DNA of 64,000 bases from Bretschneidera sinensis. Its lineage: Eukaryota; Streptophyta; Magnoliopsida; Brassicales; Akaniaceae. A program made the position numbers and the translations under genes. Positions 1-8,883 of the stretch are shown here, piece by piece. The notes under the pieces are model-generated. The model had not been told where the DNA came from. It did not search any database and saw only the letters and a list, made by a program, of their open reading frames with translations. How positions within the stretch are numbered: position 1 is the stretch's first letter; each line of letters begins with the position of its first letter. Location: positions 125,563,036 to 125,627,035 of the forward strand of contig CM043699.1 of assembly GCA_023935145.1 (NCBI GenBank). Reading direction: 5' to 3'.

Positions 1-94
1 CTATTTTGGAAATAACTCTATTTTGGAAATAAAGGAGTTTTGTGTTTTAGGAAAGTTTAGAAACTCATGAGTTTATTAGGACTTCTCAAAGACC

Positions 95-102
95 TATAAA
101 TA
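95..102 (+). promoter_or_regulatory. TATA box of array A LTR (TATAAATA)
   Basis: TATAAATA lies downstream of the palindrome array and the CTATTTTGGAAATAA tandem, where the U3 core promoter of a plant LTR is expected; transcription would start about 30 bp further on. The same box is at 4033-4040 and 7971-7978 in the other LTRs, and at 58324-58331 in element G. Confidence 0.65.
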
Positions 103-515
103 CACTTGTAAACTCACACACAAAAAGACACCTTAGATAGAAAACACTTTTCTCTTTTGCTTTAGCTTGGAGAAGGAGACCGTGGAGCAGAATTGACGCC
201 TCTTCTCTCGGGTTTCTTCTTTCCTTTTTATTTTATTATGTGTAATTAAATTCTTAGTAGGGCTTGGTTGAAACCCTAATTATGTTTACTCAATAAATTT
301 AGTATTGGCGCCTTTGCGATATTTATGTTGTGTTGCTTAAACTTGATTAATACCTGCTTTTATTTAAATTCCTCATATGTATATGTCTGATCAATATGTG
401 CATGTGGTATGGACTTGTTAGTTAGATCAATTTGGATGACCGAGTCCTGGGTCTAACATTAGTAACAAGGGATATCTTATCTGGATACCCGGGTTAATCA
501 ACATGGGAAACCGGG

Positions 516-701
516 AGTAGATACCATGCCCTAGGTCTCATGTGGTTGTCGATTTCCATAGTACTTATGTTTTCTTAAGGAACAACTCAAGCAGATACCA
601 TGCTGAATCCCTTAAGGAAGAAAAGAGTTAGAGTAGATACCATGCCTAACTCGTTGCTTAGGGAAATCAATAGCTTAAGGAGTAGATACCATGCCCTTAG
701 G
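516..701 (+). repeat. Four dispersed copies of AGTAGATACCATGCC in the LTR
   Basis: Four related copies of (A)GTAGATACCATGCCNTAGG begin near 516, 590, 632 and 681, separated by unrelated sequence rich in CTTAAGG. They lie downstream of the TATA box, so they should be in transcribed LTR sequence. The block recurs in LTR 2 (about 4454-4639), LTR 3 (about 8392-8577) and in element G. Confidence 0.7.
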
Positions 702-1012
702 TTGGCGACCAGTAGGTATACATGGCATGAATAAAGCATTGGCATACTATATATTGTGGTAGCATAATTAGTGGTGGATATCAAGTCCCTACGCCTTTAT
801 CCTTAGTATTTCATCTTTATTATTTCTCAACACTTTTATTATTTCTATCTTTTTATATTGCGAATATAATTCTAAACTGAACTTTACCAATCCCTGTGGA
901 GATGATCTTGCATTCGCACACTATACTACACTGTTGACCTTGTGCACTTGCAAGTAAAACAAGTACGATTATTCACCTATTTATTTAGGCATATTTTCGC
1001 ACAACAAGTTTT

Positions 1013-1030
1013 TGGCGCCGTTGCCGGGGA
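1013..1030 (+). promoter_or_regulatory. Primer binding site, tRNA-Asp type (copy 1)
   Basis: TGGCGCCGTTGCCGGGGA begins six bases after the LTR end. It is complementary to the 3' end of plant tRNA-Asp (GUC), including the CCA tail, the usual primer of Athila-type elements. Confidence 0.92.
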
Positions 1031-1206
1031 TTGTGCTAAATTTCTTTTTGGAATTAATTTCTTTAGTTTTTTTTTATTATTATTTTAATTTATTCTATTT
1101 GATTATGTTCTGTTTTATTTTTTATTTTTATCTTATCAAAAATCAGATTTATTCCTTCTTTTTCTGTTTTTGTTTAGGTGTGCAGAGGAGGAGTTTTTGT
1201 CCTCAT

Positions 1207-1285
1207 TGCGATCGAGCGCACTACTTGGTGCGATCGGTCGCAAGCTCAGTGCGATCGAGCGCAGTTTAGGGTGCGCTCGAGCGCA
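1207..1285 (+). repeat. Leader array of TGCG-TCGA-CGCA palindromes (copy 1)
   Basis: Four 14-bp dyads of the form TGCGNTCGNNCGCA start at 1207, 1229, 1250 and 1272, so spacing is 22, 21 and 22 bp. The last, TGCGCTCGAGCGCA, is a perfect palindrome. They lie between the primer site and the gag ORF in the untranslated leader. A pyrimidine-rich stretch ending in TTTAG precedes them (about 1150-1177). The copy in the second unit is at 5145-5223. Confidence 0.85.
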
Positions 1286-1370
1286 AAAGGTCCAGAGAGT
1301 ACCCGAGCAGCAGTACTAAAACTGCTGCACTGAAGCTTTTCAACTAATTTATTCAAAGGGAGAAGCACCA

Positions 1371-2192
1371 ATGACAGAAGCTCAATATACTTGTCTAGAT
1401 GCTATGGAGAGGAAGCTAGATATGCTCATATATGCCATGACTAGTCAAAACATATCACCTAGTCCGCGAGGCAAACCACTCCAGGTATGTGCTATATGTT
1501 CTTGTTTTGATCACACTACTAACACTTGCCCTTTGTATTCATATGCAGATCAAGAGCAAGCAAATTATGAGGGACCGCACAATGCATATACAAATACCTA
1601 CAATCCTGGATGGAAGCACCACCCCAACCTCTCATGGAGCAACACTCAAAATGTTCAAGGACAGCAACAATACTTCCAACCAGTGCCGGAATCAGAAAAT
1701 AGTGACCTAGAGAGTCTTATGAGGCAACTGATGACTTCACAAGAACAGTTCATGATTGAGCAACGACAAATCAATACCAAGCATGAGCAAGCTATTCATA
1801 TATTGGAAGTACAAATGGGGGAATTAGCTAAGGAGCTAAGTGAACAAAAGCAAGGTGTTGTTAAACAAGTCTTTCGTGACCATCATATTGATCCCTTGGC
1901 AACCACCTTCACCCATTATTTCAAAAGATCAGATATTGAGACAAAATCAGAAGATGTTACTAAAGACCTCATTGAAACTGTGCACGTCCTAGAGGCCTTT
2001 CCAAAGCATCCAAGTAAGTACACCGATCCATTTGACCATCATGTGCCTACTAATATTATTTTCCCTTCTATTGTACAGGCACCTAACTTGGAATTCAAGC
2101 AGTTGTCAGAGCACTTACCATATGCTTATGTGGGAAAGAATAAGACATTTCCTATGCTAGCTGCTGCCACTCGTAGTTTTGGGGAAAAATAA
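1371..2192 (+). CDS. gag: Truncated Athila-type gag with zinc knuckle (array A copy 1)
   Basis: This 273-residue ORF is a gag remnant fused to a pol-linker remnant. Residues 40-53 form a CCHC knuckle (C40, C43, H48, C53; CX2CX4HX4C), the nucleocapsid RNA-binding motif. Residues 105-150 are Q/E-rich and probably helical. The N-terminal capsid domain is missing; element G keeps it at 59983-60600. The last 45 residues (APNLEFKQL onward) resemble the linker just before RT in Athila polyproteins; compare KELKPL at the end of the protease ORF of element C. The ORF therefore joins gag directly to pre-RT sequence, with protease deleted. The start is the first ATG after the leader array, in a plausible context (ACCAATG). 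If made, the protein could bind its own RNA but not build a capsid alone. Confidence 0.8.
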   Translation: MTEAQYTCLDAMERKLDMLIYAMTSQNISPSPRGKPLQVCAICSCFDHTTNTCPLYSYADQEQANYEGPHNAYTNTYNPGWKHHPNLSWSNTQNVQGQQQYFQPVPESENSDLESLMRQLMTSQEQFMIEQRQINTKHEQAIHILEVQMGELAKELSEQKQGVVKQVFRDHHIDPLATTFTHYFKRSDIETKSEDVTKDLIETVHVLEAFPKHPSKYTDPFDHHVPTNIIFPSIVQAPNLEFKQLSEHLPYAYVGKNKTFPMLAAATRSFGEK

Positions 2193-3589
2193 GGCTTGGT
2201 CCGGCTGAAGACGTTAAACTTAGCGCTCATGGGAGGCACCCCACAGCTTATCCTTTTATTTTTATTATTTTACGTATTTATTGTTATTTATTTATTTTAA
2301 TTACTTCTTGTTTTCCCGTATTACGTTAGTTTTTCTTTTTTAGGGACAATGTGTGCATCCGTTCAAGTTTGGGGGTACGCTATGAGCCATGCCGACCTAG
2401 CTAGTTCTCCATCTCCCAGGTCAGCTCTTTCCTTGTTATTCACACATTGGGGACAATGTGTAATTTAAGTTTGGGGGTATGGGAGACACATTCACACACT
2501 ACACTATGTCCTACATTTTTAGTTCTGTTGTTATTTTCATAGATAAATGCATGTTCATTCTGTCCAATAAACTTTTTTTTGTGATCTAAACAAAATGTTA
2601 TGGTTCGACTTCATCAGTGAGCTTAACACTTTGAACATATAGGCCAATAAACAAGTTTTGAACCTAGATCACTGCCCTTTTGGCATTTAAGAATTCACAA
2701 GTTTAACTTGAACTATCACGAGCACATTAACACATAGCTGTGTGGGGTATGACATGATATTTGGATTGGTATGTTTCTTTTGCTTGACTGTGAACTAGAT
2801 GACCTATTAGATTGACATTTTGGCATATAAAATAGAAAAGATTGATTCGTGCTCAAAAAGAAAAAAATGCTCCTAATGATCAATAAAAACAAATCTTCCG
2901 CTAAGTAACTGGCCCTCTTGCCTCAGTAAGCATTGAGTGTCACGTCAAAAGGTGGAAAATCTTAAGTGATCATTAAAAAGGAATTTTTCACTGAGTAACT
3001 GGCCCTCTTGCCTCAGTAAGCATTGAGTGTCACGTCAAAAGGTGGAAAATTCTAAATGGTAGCATAAAAATCAGTTAGTTTCGTAGCCTTGTTGACTCGA
3101 GCCAGTAAGTCCTTAGGGGTGTCTTTACACCTAATGCCCTAAAACCATCTGGTTTGGGAGTCATTGGCCAAATGCTCGTTACATGAGTCATCAAGAAAGC
3201 TTAAAGGAACTAACTTGGCAAAAATCTCGCAAATAAAAGTCTATGCCATATTTGTTGACTCTAATAGGAAGTTTGGTGAATCTTGAGTCATCGAAACACT
3301 ACCCATTTGAATTTCTTGGAAACTCAATCTTTTATGTGCTAATCACCACACACCGAAGTCGAACTTGTGATATCTTAGAATACCTAGTGAATATGATTTA
3401 CGTTCAACACTCTTATTCATTGCAGATATATGTTTACACTTGTTAAGCTTGCTCATGAATGCGCATCATTGTTTTGTGTAAAATCTAGATTTTTTTATTG
3501 ACACTATGAACATTGGATTTATCTATATTTCTGTTTTAGTTTTTAATTTAGTATTGCTAAGGGACTAGCAATATGTAAGTTTGGGGGTG
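2193..3589 (+). other. Noncoding 3' module and polypurine tracts of array A copy 1
   Basis: There is no credible ORF. The start (to about 2256) matches sequence just after the integrase ORF in B (about 11145-11198), so RT to integrase is deleted cleanly. AAGTTTGGGGGT occurs at 2365-2377, 2467-2479 and 3577-3589; the last abuts the LTR and is the functional polypurine tract. An 8-bp hairpin (ACACATTG, loop GGGA, CAATGTGT) lies at 2442-2461. A segment conserved in A, B, C and G is at 3115-3168. Confidence 0.75.
2877..3056 (+). repeat. Two-copy 90-bp tandem repeat
   Basis: Two units of 90 bp (2877-2966 and 2967-3056) share the core AGTAACTGGCCCTCTTGCCT and CACGTCAAAAGGTGGAAAAT. A similar doublet with a period near 92 bp is in element B around 11841-11985, and single copies are in C and G. 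In array A copy 2 it is at 6815-6994. Confidence 0.85.
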
Positions 3590-4944
3590 TGATAGACGCT
3601 TAAATATACATATTTAAGTCCCCTTATTTACACTTGTTAGATCCTTTATTACGTTAATTTGGTATCTTTTACTCCATTTGTGTGTTTTACATGTTTTTGT
3701 AGGGTCTTGGAGAAAAAGAAGCAATTTTGGCACTTTAAGGAAGAAATCTAGAAGCCCTGGAGCACTTTCTGGACAAAGGGCGATCGAGCGCACATGCAGT
3801 GCGATCGAGCGCACATACGATCGTGCGCACACTTGTAGGATCGAGCGCACACTGCGATCGAGCGCAAGGACACATGCGATCGAGCGCAAATGTACAGGCG
3901 TGAATAGTAAACTGCAGAACTCTATTTTGGAAATAACCCTATTTTGGAAATAACTCTATTTTGGAAATAAAGGAGTTTTGTGTTTTAGGAAAGTTTAGAA
4001 ACTCATGAGTTTATTAGGACTTCTCAAAGACCTATAAATACACTTGTAAACTCACACACAAAAAGACACCTTAGATAGAAAACACTTTTCTCTTTTGCTT
4101 TAGCTTGGAGAAGGAGACCGTGGAGCAGAATTGACGCCTCTTCTCTCGGGTTTCTTCTTTCCTTTTTATTTTATTATGTGTAATTAAATTCTTAGTAGGG
4201 CTTGGTTGAAACCCTAATTATGTTTACTCAATAAATTTAGTATTGGCGCCTTTGCGATATTTATGTTGTGTTGCTTAAACTTGATTAATACCTGCTTTTA
4301 TTTAAATTCCTCATATGTATATGTCTGATCAATATGTGCATGTGGTATGGACTTGTTAGTTAGATCAATTTGGATGACCGAGTCCTGGGTCTAACATTAG
4401 TAACAAGGGATATCTTATCTGGATACCCGGGTTAATCAACATGGGAAACCGGGAGTAGATACCATGCCCTAGGTCTCATGTGGTTGTCGATTTCCATAGT
4501 ACTTATGTTTTCTTAAGGAACAACTCAAGCAGATACCATGCTGAATCCCTTAAGGAAGAAAAGAGTTAGAGTAGATACCATGCCTAACTCGTTGCTTAGG
4601 GAAATCAATAGCTTAAGGAGTAGATACCATGCCCTTAGGTTGGCGACCAGTAGGTATACATGGCATGAATAAAGCATTGGCATACTATATATTGTGGTAG
4701 CATAATTAGTGGTGGATATCAAGTCCCTACGCCTTTATCCTTAGTATTTCATCTTTATTATTTCTCAACACTTTTATTATTTCTATCTTTTTATATTGCG
4801 AATATAATTCTAAACTGAACTTTACCAATCCCTGTGGAGATGATCTTGCATTCGCACACTATACTACACTGTTGACCTTGTGCACTTGCAAGTAAAACAA
4901 GTACGATTATTCACCTATTTATTTAGGCATATTTTCGCACAACA
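3590..4944 (+). repeat. Array A, LTR 2 (complete, 1355 bp)
   Basis: It begins TGATAGACGC directly after the polypurine tract and ends CACAACA before the second primer site. It serves as 3' LTR of unit 1 and 5' LTR of unit 2. U3 holds the palindrome array (3779-3888) and three CTATTTTGGAAATAA repeats (about 3920-3970). The TATA box is at 4033-4040. Confidence 0.93.
3779..3888 (+). repeat. U3 array of TGCGATCGAGCGCA dyads (LTR 2)
   Basis: Six copies or variants of the 14-bp dyad start at about 3779, 3800, 3816, 3836, 3853 and 3875 (spacing 21, 16, 20, 17, 22 bp). They lie about 150-250 bp upstream of the TATA box. The same array is in LTR 3 at 7717-7826. This position suggests enhancer-type binding sites; that role is inference. 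Confidence 0.85.
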
Positions 4945-4950
4945 AGTTTT

Positions 4951-4968
4951 TGGCGCCGTTGCCGGGGA
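4951..4968 (+). promoter_or_regulatory. Primer binding site, tRNA-Asp type (copy 2)
   Basis: Same TGGCGCCGTTGCCGGGGA as in copy 1, six bases after LTR 2. Confidence 0.92.
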
Positions 4969-5308
4969 TTGTGCTAAATTTCTTTTTGGAATTAATTTCT
5001 TTAGTTTTTTTTTATTATTATTTTAATTTATTCTATTTGATTATGTTCTGTTTTATTTTTTATTTTTATCTTATCAAAAATCAGATTTATTCCTTCTTTT
5101 TCTGTTTTTGTTTAGGTGTGCAGAGGAGGAGTTTTTGTCCTCATTGCGATCGAGCGCACTACTTGGTGCGATCGGTCGCAAGCTCAGTGCGATCGAGCGC
5201 AGTTTAGGGTGCGCTCGAGCGCAAAAGGTCCAGAGAGTACCCGAGCAGCAGTACTAAAACTGCTGCACTGAAGCTTTTCAACTAATTTATTCAAAGGGAG
5301 AAGCACCA

Positions 5309-6130
5309 ATGACAGAAGCTCAATATACTTGTCTAGATGCTATGGAGAGGAAGCTAGATATGCTCATATATGCCATGACTAGTCAAAACATATCACCTAG
5401 TCCGCGAGGCAAACCACTCCAGGTATGTGCTATATGTTCTTGTTTTGATCACACTACTAACACTTGCCCTTTGTATTCATATGCAGATCAAGAGCAAGCA
5501 AATTATGAGGGACCGCACAATGCATATACAAATACCTACAATCCTGGATGGAAGCACCACCCCAACCTCTCATGGAGCAACACTCAAAATGTTCAAGGAC
5601 AGCAACAATACTTCCAACCAGTGCCGGAATCAGAAAATAGTGACCTAGAGAGTCTTATGAGGCAACTGATGACTTCACAAGAACAGTTCATGATTGAGCA
5701 ACGACAAATCAATACCAAGCATGAGCAAGCTATTCATATATTGGAAGTACAAATGGGGGAATTAGCTAAGGAGCTAAGTGAACAAAAGCAAGGTGTTGTT
5801 AAACAAGTCTTTCGTGACCATCATATTGATCCCTTGGCAACCACCTTCACCCATTATTTCAAAAGATCAGATATTGAGACAAAATCAGAAGATGTTACTA
5901 AAGACCTCATTGAAACTGTGCACGTCCTAGAGGCCTTTCCAAAGCATCCAAGTAAGTACACCGATCCATTTGACCATCATGTGCCTACTAATATTATTTT
6001 CCCTTCTATTGTACAGGCACCTAACTTGGAATTCAAGCAGTTGTCAGAGCACTTACCATATGCTTATGTGGGAAAGAATAAGACATTTCCTATGCTAGCT
6101 GCTGCCACTCGTAGTTTTGGGGAAAAATAA
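5309..6130 (+). CDS. gag: Truncated Athila-type gag (array A copy 2)
   Basis: It gives the same 273-residue translation as the ORF at 1371-2192, including the intact CCHC knuckle at residues 40-53 and the same fusion to pre-RT linker. Identity of the two copies over the whole ORF points to a very young duplication or an assembly duplicate. Its own 5' and 3' LTRs are LTR 2 and LTR 3. Confidence 0.8.
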   Translation: MTEAQYTCLDAMERKLDMLIYAMTSQNISPSPRGKPLQVCAICSCFDHTTNTCPLYSYADQEQANYEGPHNAYTNTYNPGWKHHPNLSWSNTQNVQGQQQYFQPVPESENSDLESLMRQLMTSQEQFMIEQRQINTKHEQAIHILEVQMGELAKELSEQKQGVVKQVFRDHHIDPLATTFTHYFKRSDIETKSEDVTKDLIETVHVLEAFPKHPSKYTDPFDHHVPTNIIFPSIVQAPNLEFKQLSEHLPYAYVGKNKTFPMLAAATRSFGEK

Positions 6131-7527
6131 GGCTTGGTCCGGCTGAAGACGTTAAACTTAGCGCTCATGGGAGGCACCCCACAGCTTATCCTTTTATTTT
6201 TATTATTTTACGTATTTATTGTTATTTATTTATTTTAATTACTTCTTGTTTTCCCGTATTACGTTAGTTTTTCTTTTTTAGGGACAATGTGTGCATCCGT
6301 TCAAGTTTGGGGGTACGCTATGAGCCATGCCGACCTAGCTAGTTCTCCATCTCCCAGGTCAGCTCTTTCCTTGTTATTCACACATTGGGGACAATGTGTA
6401 ATTTAAGTTTGGGGGTATGGGAGACACATTCACACACTACACTATGTCCTACATTTTTAGTTCTGTTGTTATTTTCATAGATAAATGCATGTTCATTCTG
6501 TCCAATAAACTTTTTTTTGTGATCTAAACAAAATGTTATGGTTCGACTTCATCAGTGAGCTTAACACTTTGAACATATAGGCCAATAAACAAGTTTTGAA
6601 CCTAGATCACTGCCCTTTTGGCATTTAAGAATTCACAAGTTTAACTTGAACTATCACGAGCACATTAACACATAGCTGTGTGGGGTATGACATGATATTT
6701 GGATTGGTATGTTTCTTTTGCTTGACTGTGAACTAGATGACCTATTAGATTGACATTTTGGCATATAAAATAGAAAAGATTGATTCGTGCTCAAAAAGAA
6801 AAAAATGCTCCTAATGATCAATAAAAACAAATCTTCCGCTAAGTAACTGGCCCTCTTGCCTCAGTAAGCATTGAGTGTCACGTCAAAAGGTGGAAAATCT
6901 TAAGTGATCATTAAAAAGGAATTTTTCACTGAGTAACTGGCCCTCTTGCCTCAGTAAGCATTGAGTGTCACGTCAAAAGGTGGAAAATTCTAAATGGTAG
7001 CATAAAAATCAGTTAGTTTCGTAGCCTTGTTGACTCGAGCCAGTAAGTCCTTAGGGGTGTCTTTACACCTAATGCCCTAAAACCATCTGGTTTGGGAGTC
7101 ATTGGCCAAATGCTCGTTACATGAGTCATCAAGAAAGCTTAAAGGAACTAACTTGGCAAAAATCTCGCAAATAAAAGTCTATGCCATATTTGTTGACTCT
7201 AATAGGAAGTTTGGTGAATCTTGAGTCATCGAAACACTACCCATTTGAATTTCTTGGAAACTCAATCTTTTATGTGCTAATCACCACACACCGAAGTCGA
7301 ACTTGTGATATCTTAGAATACCTAGTGAATATGATTTACGTTCAACACTCTTATTCATTGCAGATATATGTTTACACTTGTTAAGCTTGCTCATGAATGC
7401 GCATCATTGTTTTGTGTAAAATCTAGATTTTTTTATTGACACTATGAACATTGGATTTATCTATATTTCTGTTTTAGTTTTTAATTTAGTATTGCTAAGG
7501 GACTAGCAATATGTAAGTTTGGGGGTG
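6131..7527 (+). other. Noncoding 3' module of array A copy 2
   Basis: It repeats 2193-3589: two internal AAGTTTGGGGGTA motifs (6303-6315, 6405-6417), the hairpin (6380-6399), the 90-bp doublet, the conserved segment (7053-7106) and the terminal polypurine tract (7515-7527). Confidence 0.75.
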
Positions 7528-8882
7528 TGATAGACGCTTAAATATACATATTTAAGTCCCCTTATTTACACTTGTTAGATCCTTTATTACGTTAATTTGG
7601 TATCTTTTACTCCATTTGTGTGTTTTACATGTTTTTGTAGGGTCTTGGAGAAAAAGAAGCAATTTTGGCACTTTAAGGAAGAAATCTAGAAGCCCTGGAG
7701 CACTTTCTGGACAAAGGGCGATCGAGCGCACATGCAGTGCGATCGAGCGCACATACGATCGTGCGCACACTTGTAGGATCGAGCGCACACTGCGATCGAG
7801 CGCAAGGACACATGCGATCGAGCGCAAATGTACAGGCGTGAATAGTAAACTGCAGAACTCTATTTTGGAAATAACCCTATTTTGGAAATAACTCTATTTT
7901 GGAAATAAAGGAGTTTTGTGTTTTAGGAAAGTTTAGAAACTCATGAGTTTATTAGGACTTCTCAAAGACCTATAAATACACTTGTAAACTCACACACAAA
8001 AAGACACCTTAGATAGAAAACACTTTTCTCTTTTGCTTTAGCTTGGAGAAGGAGACCGTGGAGCAGAATTGACGCCTCTTCTCTCGGGTTTCTTCTTTCC
8101 TTTTTATTTTATTATGTGTAATTAAATTCTTAGTAGGGCTTGGTTGAAACCCTAATTATGTTTACTCAATAAATTTAGTATTGGCGCCTTTGCGATATTT
8201 ATGTTGTGTTGCTTAAACTTGATTAATACCTGCTTTTATTTAAATTCCTCATATGTATATGTCTGATCAATATGTGCATGTGGTATGGACTTGTTAGTTA
8301 GATCAATTTGGATGACCGAGTCCTGGGTCTAACATTAGTAACAAGGGATATCTTATCTGGATACCCGGGTTAATCAACATGGGAAACCGGGAGTAGATAC
8401 CATGCCCTAGGTCTCATGTGGTTGTCGATTTCCATAGTACTTATGTTTTCTTAAGGAACAACTCAAGCAGATACCATGCTGAATCCCTTAAGGAAGAAAA
8501 GAGTTAGAGTAGATACCATGCCTAACTCGTTGCTTAGGGAAATCAATAGCTTAAGGAGTAGATACCATGCCCTTAGGTTGGCGACCAGTAGGTATACATG
8601 GCATGAATAAAGCATTGGCATACTATATATTGTGGTAGCATAATTAGTGGTGGATATCAAGTCCCTACGCCTTTATCCTTAGTATTTCATCTTTATTATT
8701 TCTCAACACTTTTATTATTTCTATCTTTTTATATTGCGAATATAATTCTAAACTGAACTTTACCAATCCCTGTGGAGATGATCTTGCATTCGCACACTAT
8801 ACTACACTGTTGACCTTGTGCACTTGCAAGTAAAACAAGTACGATTATTCACCTATTTATTTAGGCATATTTTCGCACAACA
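7528..8882 (+). repeat. Array A, LTR 3 (complete)
   Basis: It is the last LTR of the array and ends CACAACA at 8882. The next bases, CAATGCACCC, belong to the RT of element B (Asn-Ala-Pro), so 8882/8883 is the insertion edge. If A made a standard 5-bp duplication, CAATG should precede LTR 1 outside the window. Confidence 0.93.
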
Positions 8883-8883
8883 C

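Larger units (their letters stand above)
1..1006 (+). repeat. Array A, LTR 1 (5' part outside window)
   Basis: It matches the two full LTRs at 3590-4944 and 7528-8882 at an offset of 3938 bp. It ends in ACAACA at 1001-1006, followed by the primer site. By the offset its TG start would lie about 348 bp upstream of the window. The visible part starts inside a short tandem of a 17-bp unit containing CTATTTTGGAAATAA. Confidence 0.93.
1..8882 (+). mobile_element. Array A: tandem LTR-internal-LTR-internal-LTR, gag-only Athila-type element
   Basis: A 3938-bp unit (LTR 1355 bp plus internal 2583 bp) repeats head to tail, with neighbouring units sharing an LTR. The first LTR begins upstream of the window. 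Each unit has a tRNA-Asp primer site, a truncated gag ORF, a noncoding 3' module and a polypurine tract, but no protease, reverse transcriptase or integrase, so it must depend on an autonomous relative (compare element B at 8883-13801). The units looked identical wherever I compared them. The array interrupts the RT region of element B: the base after the last LTR resumes B's reading frame. Gag-only elements of this kind are called TR-GAG in plants; that label is inference. Confidence 0.9.

Noticed and set aside
587..784. 65-residue minus-strand ORF repeated in each A LTR
   Set aside because: It is an antisense reading through the LTR repeats, with no family resemblance; it repeats only because the LTR repeats.
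1012..1269. 85-residue ORF starting at the primer site
   Set aside because: It starts inside the primer site and runs over a T-rich leader giving a Phe/Tyr/Leu run; composition is an artefact of poly-T.
3243..3446. 67-residue ORF in the A 3' module (also in G at 62418)
   Set aside because: Both copies lie in conserved noncoding sequence; the pattern of differences does not look codon-like, and no motif is seen.
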